Assembly (NCBI GenBank): GCA_020630475.1
Contig: JAHDBI010000002.1
Coordinates: 43,906-107,905 of the forward strand
Source of the DNA: Saprospiraceae bacterium
GTDB taxonomy: Bacteria > Bacteroidota > Bacteroidia > Chitinophagales > Saprospiraceae
Length of the DNA: 64,000 bases
Direction: 5' to 3'
Shown piece by piece: positions 54,601 to 63,193 of the stretch. The position numbers and the translations under genes are program-made. How positions within the stretch are numbered: the stretch's first letter is position 1; each line of letters begins with the position of its first letter. Under the pieces are notes generated by a model. That model did not search any database. It saw only the letters and a program-made list of their open reading frames with translations, and was not told where the DNA came from.

Positions 54601-57600
54601 CGAACAGGATGGGATATAGATAGTACTCCTGGAAGCAACTCCACTTACGAAAACGAAGTAGATGAATATCATATATTCAATGATGTGTTTGATGGATGTG
54701 GAGAAGCGGAAGGAGAAGATGAAGATGATCATGATCCAGCAGGTGTTGAAGTCATTGACGTCGCACTTAGAAAGACTACTGATGAAATTGGTCCATTTAA
54801 GTTAGGTGATATTGTTACCTATAAAATAGATGTAATTAACCAAGGTGCGGTAACAGTAGCACAAATTGGAATTGCGGATTACATTCCAAATGGATTGGAA
54901 TATGTTGCTACCAATGGTCCAGTTTGGACTTCAGGAGCATTAGGGGATATTGCAACGACCACAGTAACGAATCTGGAGGTTTGTGAGACCAGAACTGTAG
55001 AAATTGATTTAAGAGTTACTAAATCACTTCTCGCTGATAATACAACTGCTTGGGATAATCATGCTGAGGTATATTTCATGTCAGATGCAAGTTTTGTCCC
55101 AGTTCTTGATATTGATAGTTATCCGGATGACATATTTGGAAATGACTCCGGTGGAGTAGTAGAGACTGCAGATGATGATAATGTAGACGGTTGTGGGCCA
55201 AATGCTCCTCCAGGAGAAGATGATGATGAAGATGATCATGATCCTGAAAGAATACCAATTTTTGATTTGGCCTTGACCAAGGAAGTGGTAACACCAGGTC
55301 CTTATGAATATTGTCAGGTTGTAGAATTTGAAATTACAGTTTATAATCAAGGAAATGAACCAGCAACCCTTGTTCATGTAGCTGATTATATCGCTCCAGG
55401 ATATTATTTCGATCCTGCACTTAATCCAGGATGGACAGGTCCAGGTACTTCTCAGTTGTATGAAATACCAGGAACTATTATGCCTGGAACATCGGTTTCT
55501 ATTCCGATCTTCTTAGAGCTTATACCAGGATGTGGTGCTGATGATTGGGTGAATTATGCGGAGATTTTCTTAGCAGCTGATTCTAACTCGCTTATTGCTT
55601 GTGATATTGATTCTTCTCCAGGAAGTAATACTGGATTTGAAACAAGTGTTAAACCGGGAGATCCGGATGACAATAATATCAGCGGATGTGGACCATTAGC
55701 TCTTGAAGATGAAGATGATCACGATCCAGCAGGAATAACTGTTTACGATGTTGCATTGTTGAAAACGGTGGATACCTTCGGACCTTATGACTGGGGTGAT
55801 ACGGTTACCTACTCAATTACTGTCTGTAATCAAGGTAGTTTCCCTGTTCGAAATATCGATATCATTGATTATATCCCAGTTGGATTAGAATTTGTTTCAG
55901 GTAACTTCCCAACTTGGGATTACAACGAATTTGACGAAGAAGCGGTAACACGTGTTATGGGGCCATTAGCGCCATGTGATTGTGAAACTGTAAAAATAGA
56001 TCTTGAAGTTCTTAAGTTGAAAAATGATGAAGATGCATGGGATAACAGAGCTGAAATCTTTGGATTCAAAGATGAAAACTTCATCGTTGTTGATGATATC
56101 GATAGTACTCCAGATGCTATTGTCGGAAACGATGTTGGTGGAACTCCTTGGACTCCTGAAGATGATCATATTGATGACGACGGGACAGATTGTAATGACG
56201 ATGGTATCCTTGATGAGGACGATGAAGATGTCGCACGTATCGAAATTGTTGACTTAGCATTACGTAAAGTATTAGAAACGCCTCCGGTACATTTCTATGG
56301 ACAAGTGGTGGATTTCAGTGTTTGGTTATTTAATCAAGGAAATGAGGAAGCCAATAACATTGTCGTTACGGACTACTTACCACCAGGTTACGCATTTGAT
56401 CCAGCAATCAACCCAGGTTGGTCTGTGATTGGTGCAGGACCAAACTTAGAGTACACGCATACAGGACCACTACCTGCCGTTGATAGTGTTCAGATTCCAT
56501 TGAAATTGGAAATAATCTGTACAAATGGTGGACGTAAGCATTGGACTAATTATGCTGAGATTACTTCTCATCAGGGTAGAGCGAGTGTAGGATATCCTTT
56601 CCGAATGACTTGGGAAATGGATAGTACTCCAGGATCTGATAGTTCATGGGAAAGAAACGTTTGTTTACCTCCATACAATACACCTACGCAAGAAGCATTC
56701 CCATGGGATGATGAGATTTGTGGATGTGGACCATTATATAATGAGGATGAAGATGATCACGATCCGGCGGGAATCGAAATATTCGATCTTGCATTGAGAA
56801 AGACTACATTAGATACACCACCATTTAGGTACTGTGAAAACATGACTTATGATATGACAGTATTTAATCAAGGTAGTTTAAGTGCATTCGATGTTGAAGT
56901 GACAGATTATATCCCTTGTGGTTTTGAATTTGATCAGGCAGATAATCCAGATTGGACTTATGATCCGGTATTTAGAAAAGCGAAGAGAACTATCCCTGGA
57001 GAATTAGAACCAGGTGATAATACTCAAGTAAGCCTTGTGCTTAAAATTGTACCGTGTATTGACGAAAGTCTAATTGCTTGGACAAACTGCGCAGAAGTAA
57101 GTGATGCAGATACTGAACCACTATATATCGCAGATGACTTTGATAGTCATTTAGACGAGGTGAATAATGAAACCACTTGGGTTGACAATGCTATTAAAGA
57201 TCCTAATGATGAAGATGATCACGATTGTGAAAAGATCGACATTCTAGATTTAGCCTTGAGAAAAACAACTCCAGATTGTGGACCTTTTGCAATAGGGGAT
57301 ACGGTTGAGTTTGAAGTAACAATATTCAATCAAGGTAATGTGCCTACTGGTAATATCTTCGTTATTGATTCGATCAATACAGGATTTATCTGGTTACCTG
57401 CACTTAATCCAGATTGGGTAGGATTTGGTAGCTATGCGAGTTGGGTAATTAACACTCCACTGGCTCCAATGGATAGTATCAAGACAAGTATTTTCTTTGA
57501 AATTACTATTGACGACGATCCATATAATACGGATTGGTGGAATAGAGCAGAAATAGGATTTGCTAATGATAGTTCATTTGGAATTACCATTGACGCCGAT

Positions 57601-59769
57601 AGTAATCCGGATGCCATCTTTACAAACGACAACTATGTTGAGCCGAGTAGCCCAACCCTTGGATTTATTGATCCAAATGATGATGTCATTGATGAAAGTT
57701 GGCCAACATGCGAACCAGGAGATGATGAAGATGATAGTGATCCAGCTAAAGTACTTGTAGTCGGAGGTCTTGGAGATTATGTCTGGAAAGATTTAGATGG
57801 TGACGGTATCCAAGAAGTGGGCGAACCAGGAATTCCAAATGTAGTAGTTTACTTACTCGATTGTGATGGAAACGTGGTAGACGTCCAAGTAACTGACGAT
57901 GACGGATTCTACTTCTTTGATAATATTATTCAAGGATTCTATCAATTACAGTTTGATATTTCTGATCAGCCAGCTGGATGTGCATTCACGCTACAAGATC
58001 AAGGAAATGATGACACTATCGATAGTGATGTGGACCTTTCTGGTAACATTCCTTGTATGGAAGTCCTTGCTGGGGTATACGACAGTACATTCGATGCTGG
58101 TGTATTAATCCTTGCTGAAAAAGGAGATTTTGTATGGGAAGATATGGATGGTGACGGAATTCAAGATCCTGACGAACCAGGATTAGAGAATGTTATCGTT
58201 CACCTTTACGCAGCGGATGGAACGCTTGTGAAGAGTACATTTACAGATGCCAATGGTTATTACTTGTTTGACTTAATATATCCAGGTGATTATTACGTAG
58301 AATTTGAAATACCTACGGACTACTTCGTTACTTGGCCTAACTCAGGATCTAATGATAATGTGGATAGTGATATCATAGATCTTGAAAATGGACGAGCAAG
58401 AATTCCATTATTTACATTGAATTCTGGAGATGTTAAATTGAATTGTGATGCTGGTTTCTACAGATGTGTTCCGATTGGAGAGTTAGTATGGTATGATACG
58501 AATCAAAATGATGTTTGGGATTCTGAAGAAAACGGTATCAATGGACTATGGGTATTCTTATACAAATTTGAAAATGGCACTTGGACTAAGTATGATTCTA
58601 CGGAAACAGGACATAAGCCAGGTACACCCTCTGATGATGGATACTTCAAGTTCTGTGCTAAACCAGGTTCTTATTACGTAGAGATTAAGTCTCCACCATA
58701 TGGACTTGTTCCGGCAAGACCGCACGTTGGTTCTAATGAAAATGCGGACAGTGATTTGGACAATACCTTTGGTATGGGTACGACAACCTTCTTCACGGTA
58801 AGAAGTGGTGATGTGAAATGCGACATAGGTGCTGGTTATTATCCTCAAGCTCAGATTGGAGATAGAGTTTGGAGTGATATCAATGCCAACGGTATGCAAG
58901 AAAATAACGAACCTCCATTTGCTGGAATAGTCATTAAAGCATACAACATGTCTGGTGATATGGTGGTACAGGATACCACTGATGCAAATGGTAGATTCAT
59001 GATTACTGGATTACAGAAAGAAGATTATTACTTGAGAATAATGACTCCACCTAACTATGGATTGACCTATGCAAATACGGTGAATGATCTTATCGACAGT
59101 GATTTTGATCATAGCAACGGATATAACACGTCACCTACGTATAGCATGTCTCCAGGAGACTCTATAACAAATGTAGATGCTGGTTTAATGTTCGGAGTAT
59201 TACCAATCGAATTGTTGAGTTTCGAAGGAACAAACAGATCTTCTCATAACTACTTAGTATGGGAGACAACTAACGAAGTGAATAACAGTCACTTTGAATT
59301 AGAACGTTCTTTCGATAATCAAGATAATTTCGAAATGATTGCCAAGCATGAAGCAGTAGCGGTTTCAGCTGAAGTAAATGTTTACGATCAAGAAGATCAT
59401 GACATTTCTGAAAATGGCATTTACTACTACAGATTGAAGCAAGTTGATCTGGATGGTGCATTTACCTATAGCCACATTGTAGCCATACGAGTGAATAAGG
59501 CTAATGTGACCAATGTGAACACTTATCCAAACCCTGCTATTGACGATGTAGTCATAGAATTCACAATTGAAAAAGATGCTCCTGTAACCATGGATATTTG
59601 GGATGCAGCTGGACAATTAGTGATGACAAAAGCGATTTCTGAAAACATGGAAAGCGGAAATCACGAACGAATGATTAACATTAGCCACTTAACAAGTGGT
59701 GTGTACACCATGAAATTTAATATTGATGGTGACATTTTCGAAAAGCAATTAATTGTAGTTCGAAGATGA
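48688..59769 (+). CDS. Giant T9SS-exported surface protein with seventeen DUF11 repeats
   Basis: The product is about 3693 aa from ATG 48688 (ATG 48703 also possible). A signal peptide ends near LEAQP. One SdrD-like domain (about 31-176) and one Ig-like domain (178-258) precede seventeen DUF11 domains (about 260-3021), each starting D(L/V)ALxK, with xNQGN and ADYIPxG in the middle and an acidic EDEDDHDPA linker at the end. Four SdrD domains (3024-3500), a fibronectin-like linker with LERSFDNQDNF and YYYRLKQVDLDG, and a T9SS type A tail (from about 3611, TYPNPAIDDV) complete it. The layout predicts a long Ca-binding fibre on the cell surface. The C-terminal 200 residues are homologous to those of the divergent giant. 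Confidence 0.85.
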   Translation: MFSLSMSGAKRFMFCLFISMVSVTTLEAQPTAIGDFFWYDTNNDGIQDPGEPQLNGVVVQLWTQDAFGNFVQVGITTTAADGTYCFNDANSVFPLIPGQTYWISTPNVINEPGTANPTAPTLLDTGGGLLQDFLDNDASLSTVAGAPFNGLPAIEFVPTAGTGEDKTLDFGFYTLCDNLEVDILPTGNIQACEGETVTLVAQTEGTNPIAGYDWSNGASTVTNTLDVVVSTSGFFSVTVTDDIGCTNTSQIFVEVERCPGDLSLVKTTRQDTAYVPGDLILFEIVVCNEGLSPYDRFEIFDYLPVGYIPAASPNPGDPTWMVFASNAVQNSLSLEISRTNGLIPAEGFLPGDCMTLPLYATLDPCATTDNLTNCAVINEQTDLYGFIDDADSNPGPDVDAEDDSDCIAAPVFDLALAKKTTDTAPFLCGDEVTFEICVTNQGSVPASDVTIIDYLPAGMEFLAGQNSNWTFNSGNSTALYTIPGLIQPGETKTFPLNIGLTPGNGGGSDWTNIAEIFAAEDTFGIDRSLFDIDSPYDDDPTNDVGGTPGSDEDDHIDDNRYDKDGDEIFDEDDHDPEMIPYFDLALRKEVITPPPYTYQSDVTFEITICNQGNVTANNIAVNDYIPAGFSFDPGSNSGIWGGGNPLTSVTIGQLLPEECVPIQITLDIMKTDGGLKDWTNYAEIVSATDAMGVSMTDADSDLGSNTPEENEVCQGDPDDDNMLGGGAAKGEDEDDHDPAGIAVNDLALRKTILTAGPYSLGQTVKYQIEVCNQGNTHVSTVGIVDYIPDGLEYKISNFPTWFTDPSGELAAHSMKDVAPGDCKFVTIDLEITKSLAGAGAWDNEAEIYYMEDAEWNNLDDIDSNPDTDPLNDFGGEPWTADDDNIDGCGPTVMEDEDDHDPARIELFDLALTKELVTPAPYFYGKVVEFKITVFNQGSEDATLVNVADYIPTGYAYVPGNNTAWTGAAPTVNHEFPGTILAGESAEVSIFLEIIKDPCGTKSWTNYAEIISAANGAGEDRTNLDIDSTPGSNASHETDVDYGDEDDNNIAGCGLLAGEDEDDHDPAGLDVTDLALSKTTVESGPFAIGDLVTFQINVTNQGNVPVAKTGIVDYIPVGFSNVIGNSPTWSFDPTAGVATTSLKDLLPCETRTIDLVLKVEKSDVGGYELWCNNAEIYYMEDSDWVDLLDFDSAPDLILGNDLFTNDEIDDCDIDEDDHDEECIEIFDLALVKEVVTPGPYFYGQNVQFRIRVYNQGNTDATLVNIADYIPSGFAFDSAVNAGWTGAAPTVNFEIPVTIAPGTFFDASIFLEVVQSCGEDSWTNYAEIVSAANGLGEDRTANDVDSTPASNAGHERAVTCGADYDNVYTGCGLSANEDEDDHDPACIEINDLALRKTTTDVGPFVPGDIVTYQIEVINQGNTTIHSVGVIDYIPTGLTNVLGNAPLWNYDAAANLSTATISNIAPCEIRTLEIQLLVEKSNVGGATFWCNNAEIYYMQDSNWNDVDDIDSTPDFVNGNDITMDNEVDDNDIDQDDFDVECIEVFDLALTKEVITPGPYFYGQMVQFGIRIYNQGNEPATLVNITDYIPAGYAFDAGSNPAWSGSAPMVTYEVPVPIAPGGFFDASIFLEVVQGCGEKNWTNYAEIISAANAAGVDRTNNDTDSTPGSNAGHETAVDYGDPFDNVIDGCGPGEGEDEDDHDPAGIDVNDLALRKTTTDVGPFAIGDIVTYQIEVINQGNTTIHSVGVIDYIPTGFTNVLGNAPLWNYDPASNVSTTTLSNIAPCETRTLEIQLLLEKSSTGGSEFWCNEAEIYFMQDSDWNDVDDIDSTPDFVNGNDVFTDNEVIDNTIDQDDHDEECVEIVDLALVKTVVTSAPYFYGQNVQFNIRVYNQGNGDATLVNIADYVPAGYGFAPSFNPGWTGAPPLLNYEVPIAIAPGGFFDVTLFLTLQKSDGCNKDWINYAEIVSHANAAGEDRTGWDIDSTPGSNSTYENEVDEYHIFNDVFDGCGEAEGEDEDDHDPAGVEVIDVALRKTTDEIGPFKLGDIVTYKIDVINQGAVTVAQIGIADYIPNGLEYVATNGPVWTSGALGDIATTTVTNLEVCETRTVEIDLRVTKSLLADNTTAWDNHAEVYFMSDASFVPVLDIDSYPDDIFGNDSGGVVETADDDNVDGCGPNAPPGEDDDEDDHDPERIPIFDLALTKEVVTPGPYEYCQVVEFEITVYNQGNEPATLVHVADYIAPGYYFDPALNPGWTGPGTSQLYEIPGTIMPGTSVSIPIFLELIPGCGADDWVNYAEIFLAADSNSLIACDIDSSPGSNTGFETSVKPGDPDDNNISGCGPLALEDEDDHDPAGITVYDVALLKTVDTFGPYDWGDTVTYSITVCNQGSFPVRNIDIIDYIPVGLEFVSGNFPTWDYNEFDEEAVTRVMGPLAPCDCETVKIDLEVLKLKNDEDAWDNRAEIFGFKDENFIVVDDIDSTPDAIVGNDVGGTPWTPEDDHIDDDGTDCNDDGILDEDDEDVARIEIVDLALRKVLETPPVHFYGQVVDFSVWLFNQGNEEANNIVVTDYLPPGYAFDPAINPGWSVIGAGPNLEYTHTGPLPAVDSVQIPLKLEIICTNGGRKHWTNYAEITSHQGRASVGYPFRMTWEMDSTPGSDSSWERNVCLPPYNTPTQEAFPWDDEICGCGPLYNEDEDDHDPAGIEIFDLALRKTTLDTPPFRYCENMTYDMTVFNQGSLSAFDVEVTDYIPCGFEFDQADNPDWTYDPVFRKAKRTIPGELEPGDNTQVSLVLKIVPCIDESLIAWTNCAEVSDADTEPLYIADDFDSHLDEVNNETTWVDNAIKDPNDEDDHDCEKIDILDLALRKTTPDCGPFAIGDTVEFEVTIFNQGNVPTGNIFVIDSINTGFIWLPALNPDWVGFGSYASWVINTPLAPMDSIKTSIFFEITIDDDPYNTDWWNRAEIGFANDSSFGITIDADSNPDAIFTNDNYVEPSSPTLGFIDPNDDVIDESWPTCEPGDDEDDSDPAKVLVVGGLGDYVWKDLDGDGIQEVGEPGIPNVVVYLLDCDGNVVDVQVTDDDGFYFFDNIIQGFYQLQFDISDQPAGCAFTLQDQGNDDTIDSDVDLSGNIPCMEVLAGVYDSTFDAGVLILAEKGDFVWEDMDGDGIQDPDEPGLENVIVHLYAADGTLVKSTFTDANGYYLFDLIYPGDYYVEFEIPTDYFVTWPNSGSNDNVDSDIIDLENGRARIPLFTLNSGDVKLNCDAGFYRCVPIGELVWYDTNQNDVWDSEENGINGLWVFLYKFENGTWTKYDSTETGHKPGTPSDDGYFKFCAKPGSYYVEIKSPPYGLVPARPHVGSNENADSDLDNTFGMGTTTFFTVRSGDVKCDIGAGYYPQAQIGDRVWSDINANGMQENNEPPFAGIVIKAYNMSGDMVVQDTTDANGRFMITGLQKEDYYLRIMTPPNYGLTYANTVNDLIDSDFDHSNGYNTSPTYSMSPGDSITNVDAGLMFGVLPIELLSFEGTNRSSHNYLVWETTNEVNNSHFELERSFDNQDNFEMIAKHEAVAVSAEVNVYDQEDHDISENGIYYYRLKQVDLDGAFTYSHIVAIRVNKANVTNVNTYPNPAIDDVVIEFTIEKDAPVTMDIWDAAGQLVMTKAISENMESGNHERMINISHLTSGVYTMKFNIDGDIFEKQLIVVRR
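51901..54756 (+). repeat. A/B two-domain DUF11 super-repeat, period about 951 bp
   Basis: DUF11 domains 6-11 alternate between a 462-bp A form (TTTDVGPFxxGDIVTYQIEV) and a B form of about 489 bp (PGPYFYGQxVQFxIRVYNQGN). Units begin at 51901, 52852 and 53803, so the repeat unit is the pair. A-to-B joints read DxDDHDEEC; B-to-A joints read DEDDHDPA. Confidence 0.75.
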
Positions 59770-59812
59770 TAAGAAGTATCGTATAACAATTATTAAATCA
59801 TTTTAGCGACTT

Positions 59813-59844
59813 AGGCTGCCTGTTGATTCAGGCAGCCTTTTTTT
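59813..59844 (+). terminator. Terminator after the second giant gene
   Basis: AGGCTGCCTG and CAGGCAGCCT form a 10-bp stem with loop TTGATT, followed by six T. It lies 44 bases past the stop. Confidence 0.85.
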
Positions 59845-59926
59845 GTCGTCTATGAGGATTTTAAACATAACTTTACAGTCAAGACTTAGACATTTAGTAC
59901 CTTATAGTCAAATCAAACATGAAACG

Positions 59927-62005
59927 ATGAAAAGATATCTACTTAGCGCTTGTTTACTTTGTATTTTCGCTTTCGCGAATGGACAAAATTTATTAACTAC
60001 AGAACCAGAAAACCGAAATGCCGTTCTCGAGGAATACACGGGCATGAAATGTACGTTCTGTCCAGACGGTCACAGAATTGCACAGTCTATATACGAGAAA
60101 GATCCTAATAATGTGATCTTATTAAATATTCACACAGATGCCTACGGAACACCAACTCCAGGTACCAATCAGCCTGATTTCAGAACACCTTACGGAAATG
60201 AATTTGCTTCTGAAATGGGAGTTTCTGGTTACCCAAGTGGTACGCTGAATAGGATGAATTTACTAGGTCAAACATCTCCTGCATTAAATAGAGGTTCTTG
60301 GGAATCAGCATCTATTGAAGTGCGGAGCTTAGCTTCAAGAGTCAATATGGGTTTAGCTTCAAGTTTTGAGGAAGCAACAAGAGAATTGACTGTTCAAGTG
60401 GAATTGTATTATACAACAAGTAGTCTTTTACCTACAAATTTCATTAACGTGGCTTTCGCCGAAAATGGATATTTAGGATATCAGATAGACGGAGGAGTCG
60501 TAGTCAACGATTACGAACACAATCATATACTTAGAGAGATGTTGACGGGCCAATGGGGTGATGAAGTAACAACGACAACAGCAGGAACTTCGGTTTCCAG
60601 AACGTATACTTATATCGTCCCAGAGCAATATGATATTGATAAGTGTGAAGTAGTGGCGAGTGTTGCTGAATCAAGAAGAAACATTCATACTGGTCACAAG
60701 GTAAAGGCTAATGGCGGTTCAACAACCATAGTAGGACAATTGACTTCAACTGGGGGAGAGTATTTTTCAGGGGCACCTGGAGAAATGACAGAAGTAAGTT
60801 TTTCACTGAAAAATGAGTTGCCTACTGAAGAGTCTTATGTGATCAATTTAGATGGCACTGCTCCCAATTCATGGTCTTCGAATTTAATTGTGAATGGTTC
60901 AGCCATGCCTATCGGTAGTGCAATCACTGTCGGAGCAGGGGAAACACAAGATTTTACCATTGCGGTTACCCCTGACGATGCAGTGGGCATTGCTAGCTTA
61001 GAGGTAGAAGTGGTTTCAGAAACTTATGGAAATAATGCACCAACCTTGACTTACGGAATCAACTTAATGAGCGGTGTAAAAGACTTGGTAGTCTCTAATG
61101 ATCAAGAATTAGGAAATGCCCCATACTACGAAACAGGATTGGCTTTAGCCGGAAATGACAAATTTGCTGGGACGACAAAAGATGCTTTTAATGGATTTGG
61201 AGAAGCAGGTGCACTGGACAATGTTTACAATGTCTATTATAATGTTGGTTGGACTTTTCCTGGTTTAAATAATACAACCATCGCGACCTTATCCAACTTT
61301 ATGGATAATGGAGGAAATGTGATGTTTGCAGGTCAAGATATTGTTTGGGATGCTTTTAACAATAACAATACTGCAGAAGTACAGAATTTTGTCAATCAAT
61401 ATATGCATTCCAATTATGTAGATGACGGTGACGGTGGAAATACTCCCGTTACAGCGATTACAAGTGACCCTGTTTTTGGTGCTTGCGGATCTTCTGCAAT
61501 ATTTGATTTTTATGGTGGAGGTGCAGTTTATCCTGAGGAGGTATCACCCAATAATGGAGGAATCCCAATATTCACGTACAACAATGACTCCAATGCTATT
61601 GGTGGTATGAGAGCAGAAACAGATAATTATAAAATGGTTTATATCGGTTTTAGTGTAGCACAATTAAGCAATGTTTCTGTTGGAAATCAGATCATACAAA
61701 TCACACACGATTGGTTTTATGAAGGAATTACTTCTGCCAAAGACTTGACGCTTGATTTGACGAATGCCGTTTGGCCAAATCCTTCAAGAGACATCCTTAA
61801 TGTTGATCTAGGTAAAGAGCTGATATCGAATCCAAATGTAAGATTGTTAGATTTAAAAGGATCAGCTGTTCTTCAGCAAAGGCTTCCCAATGATACTCAA
61901 CAGGCACAATTAAATGTTGCTGATTTAATTCCTGGTATGTATATCCTAGAGGTCAATGATGGTTTACAAATCATGGGTCGAACTAAAGTCGTAGTCCAAA
62001 GATAG
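59927..62005 (+). CDS. Omp28-type secreted protein with thioredoxin-like domain and T9SS tail
   Basis: The 692-aa product starts at ATG 59927. An earlier in-frame ATG (59843) overlaps the preceding terminator. A signal peptide ends FAFANGQ (residue 20). The Omp28-like domain shows LEEYTGMKCTFCPDG with a CxxC (Cys42-Cys45), then ILLNIHTDAYGTP and GVSGYPSGTLNR, a thioredoxin-fold pattern. A beta-sandwich (about 265-380) and a further domain precede the sorting tail VWPNPSRDILNVDL...LIPGMYILEV. CxxC proteins of this kind may act on disulfides at the surface, a possible partner for the cysteine-rich giant (inference). Confidence 0.82.
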   Translation: MKRYLLSACLLCIFAFANGQNLLTTEPENRNAVLEEYTGMKCTFCPDGHRIAQSIYEKDPNNVILLNIHTDAYGTPTPGTNQPDFRTPYGNEFASEMGVSGYPSGTLNRMNLLGQTSPALNRGSWESASIEVRSLASRVNMGLASSFEEATRELTVQVELYYTTSSLLPTNFINVAFAENGYLGYQIDGGVVVNDYEHNHILREMLTGQWGDEVTTTTAGTSVSRTYTYIVPEQYDIDKCEVVASVAESRRNIHTGHKVKANGGSTTIVGQLTSTGGEYFSGAPGEMTEVSFSLKNELPTEESYVINLDGTAPNSWSSNLIVNGSAMPIGSAITVGAGETQDFTIAVTPDDAVGIASLEVEVVSETYGNNAPTLTYGINLMSGVKDLVVSNDQELGNAPYYETGLALAGNDKFAGTTKDAFNGFGEAGALDNVYNVYYNVGWTFPGLNNTTIATLSNFMDNGGNVMFAGQDIVWDAFNNNNTAEVQNFVNQYMHSNYVDDGDGGNTPVTAITSDPVFGACGSSAIFDFYGGGAVYPEEVSPNNGGIPIFTYNNDSNAIGGMRAETDNYKMVYIGFSVAQLSNVSVGNQIIQITHDWFYEGITSAKDLTLDLTNAVWPNPSRDILNVDLGKELISNPNVRLLDLKGSAVLQQRLPNDTQQAQLNVADLIPGMYILEVNDGLQIMGRTKVVVQR

Positions 62006-62027
62006 TTTAGACTCTATAAAATATTCG

Positions 62028-62053
62028 AAGGCGGCATTAATGTCGCCTTTTTT
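62028..62053 (+). terminator. Terminator after the Omp28-type gene
   Basis: AAGGCGGCAT pairs with ATGTCGCCTT (one G-T pair) around a short loop, followed by a T-run, 23 bases after the stop. Confidence 0.75.
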
Positions 62054-62150
62054 GTTTTCAGCCCTAAACAATATATACGGTTTTGTCGTTGCTAAAACCA
62101 TATCCAAGTTCTTATGTTATAATAGGATTCTGAATATTATGAATAGATAC

Positions 62151-62158
62151 TATCTTTG
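62151..62158 (+). promoter_or_regulatory. -7 element for the DUF2911 gene
   Basis: TATCTTTG matches the Bacteroidota -7 consensus exactly, 32 bases before the ATG. The -33 element is not clear. Confidence 0.5.
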
Positions 62159-62189
62159 CACTTAAATAATTAATCGAAAAAATTAAAAC

Positions 62190-63041
62190 ATGAAAAAATT
62201 AATGACGCTTTGTTTTGTCCTAATGATCTCATTGGTCGCTATAGACATGACAGCACAAATAAAAACTCCTGCGCCAAGTCCATCTAGTACATTAATGCAG
62301 ACTGTTGGATTGACGGATTTTACTCTTGAGTACTCAAGACCAAGTGTAAAAGGACGTACAATCTTTGGTGATATGTTAGCTTATGGAGAAGTTTGGAGAG
62401 CTGGTGCAAATCAAGCTACTAAATTGACTGTTAGTGATGATATCATGGTGAATGGTCAAGCTTTAAAAGCTGGTACGTACGCGATCCTTATGGTGCCAGG
62501 TATGGAATCATTCGAAGTAATGTTCTTTACACATGAATCTACAAGCTGGTCTTCATACACAGATAAAGTACCGGCTCTAAAGGTGATGGCTAAGGTGACC
62601 AAATTACCGATGTCTATCGAAACACTGCTTTATAACTTCGAATCTCTTAGAGATGAAAGTGCTATTCTTGAAATGGTATGGGAAAAAACAGCTATTTCTT
62701 TAGACTTAAAAGTGGAAGCGGATAGTAAAGTAATGGCTGCAATCGAAAAGACCTTAGCTGGACCTACTGGCGGAGATTATTACACTGCTGGTCAATATTA
62801 CCACACTTCTGGAAAAGACTTGAACAAGGCTCTAGAAATGGTGAGAAAAGCGACAAATGTAGAAAAGCCAAAATTCTGGCAAGTAAGAAGAGAAGCATTA
62901 ATTCTTGCTGACTTAGGTCGTTATAAAGAAGCGATTGAAGTAGCAACAAAATCTAAAGAATTGGCACAAGCTGCTAATTATGCAGAGTATGTTAAAAATA
63001 ACGAAGCATCTATTAAAGAATGGATGATGAAAATGAAATAA
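62190..63041 (+). CDS. DUF2911 family secreted protein
   Basis: The 283-aa product has a signal peptide ending MTAQ (residue 23). The DUF2911 core covers about 25-165: PAPSPSSTLMQTVGLTDFTLEYSRPSVKGRTIFGDM, YGEVWRAGANQATKLT, LKAGTYAILMVPG and MVWEKTAISLDL. A C-terminal helical repeat (about 195-283, SGKDLNKALEMVRKAT, RREALILADLGRYKEAIEVATKSKELA) resembles TPR units. The biochemical role of the family is not known. It stands alone between terminators with its own -7 element. Confidence 0.85.
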   Translation: MKKLMTLCFVLMISLVAIDMTAQIKTPAPSPSSTLMQTVGLTDFTLEYSRPSVKGRTIFGDMLAYGEVWRAGANQATKLTVSDDIMVNGQALKAGTYAILMVPGMESFEVMFFTHESTSWSSYTDKVPALKVMAKVTKLPMSIETLLYNFESLRDESAILEMVWEKTAISLDLKVEADSKVMAAIEKTLAGPTGGDYYTAGQYYHTSGKDLNKALEMVRKATNVEKPKFWQVRREALILADLGRYKEAIEVATKSKELAQAANYAEYVKNNEASIKEWMMKMK

Positions 63042-63061
63042 TCTATTCAATAGATTAATTT

Positions 63062-63092
63062 AAAAGGGGGGCATTTTGCCCCCCTTTTTTTT
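63062..63092 (+). terminator. Terminator after the DUF2911 gene
   Basis: AAAAGGGGGGC and GCCCCCCTTTT form an 11-bp stem around ATTTT, followed by more T. It lies 20 bases beyond the stop. Confidence 0.9.
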
Positions 63093-63193
63093 GGTAATAT
63101 GTTAAAGTCCAAGTTTATTTTAATTTTTATAGTGCCATTTCATTTTAAATGTGTCTTAAGGATATTGAAATAGTATAACCAAACCTTAATGAT

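Noticed and set aside
49836-57760. Open frames on both strands inside the second giant gene
   Set aside because: Low-complexity shadows of the DUF11 and acidic linker repeats; the main frame alone shows domain structure.
59843-59926. Upstream in-frame extension of the Omp28-type gene
   Set aside because: It begins within the terminator T-run of the preceding gene and precedes a good signal peptide starting at 59927.
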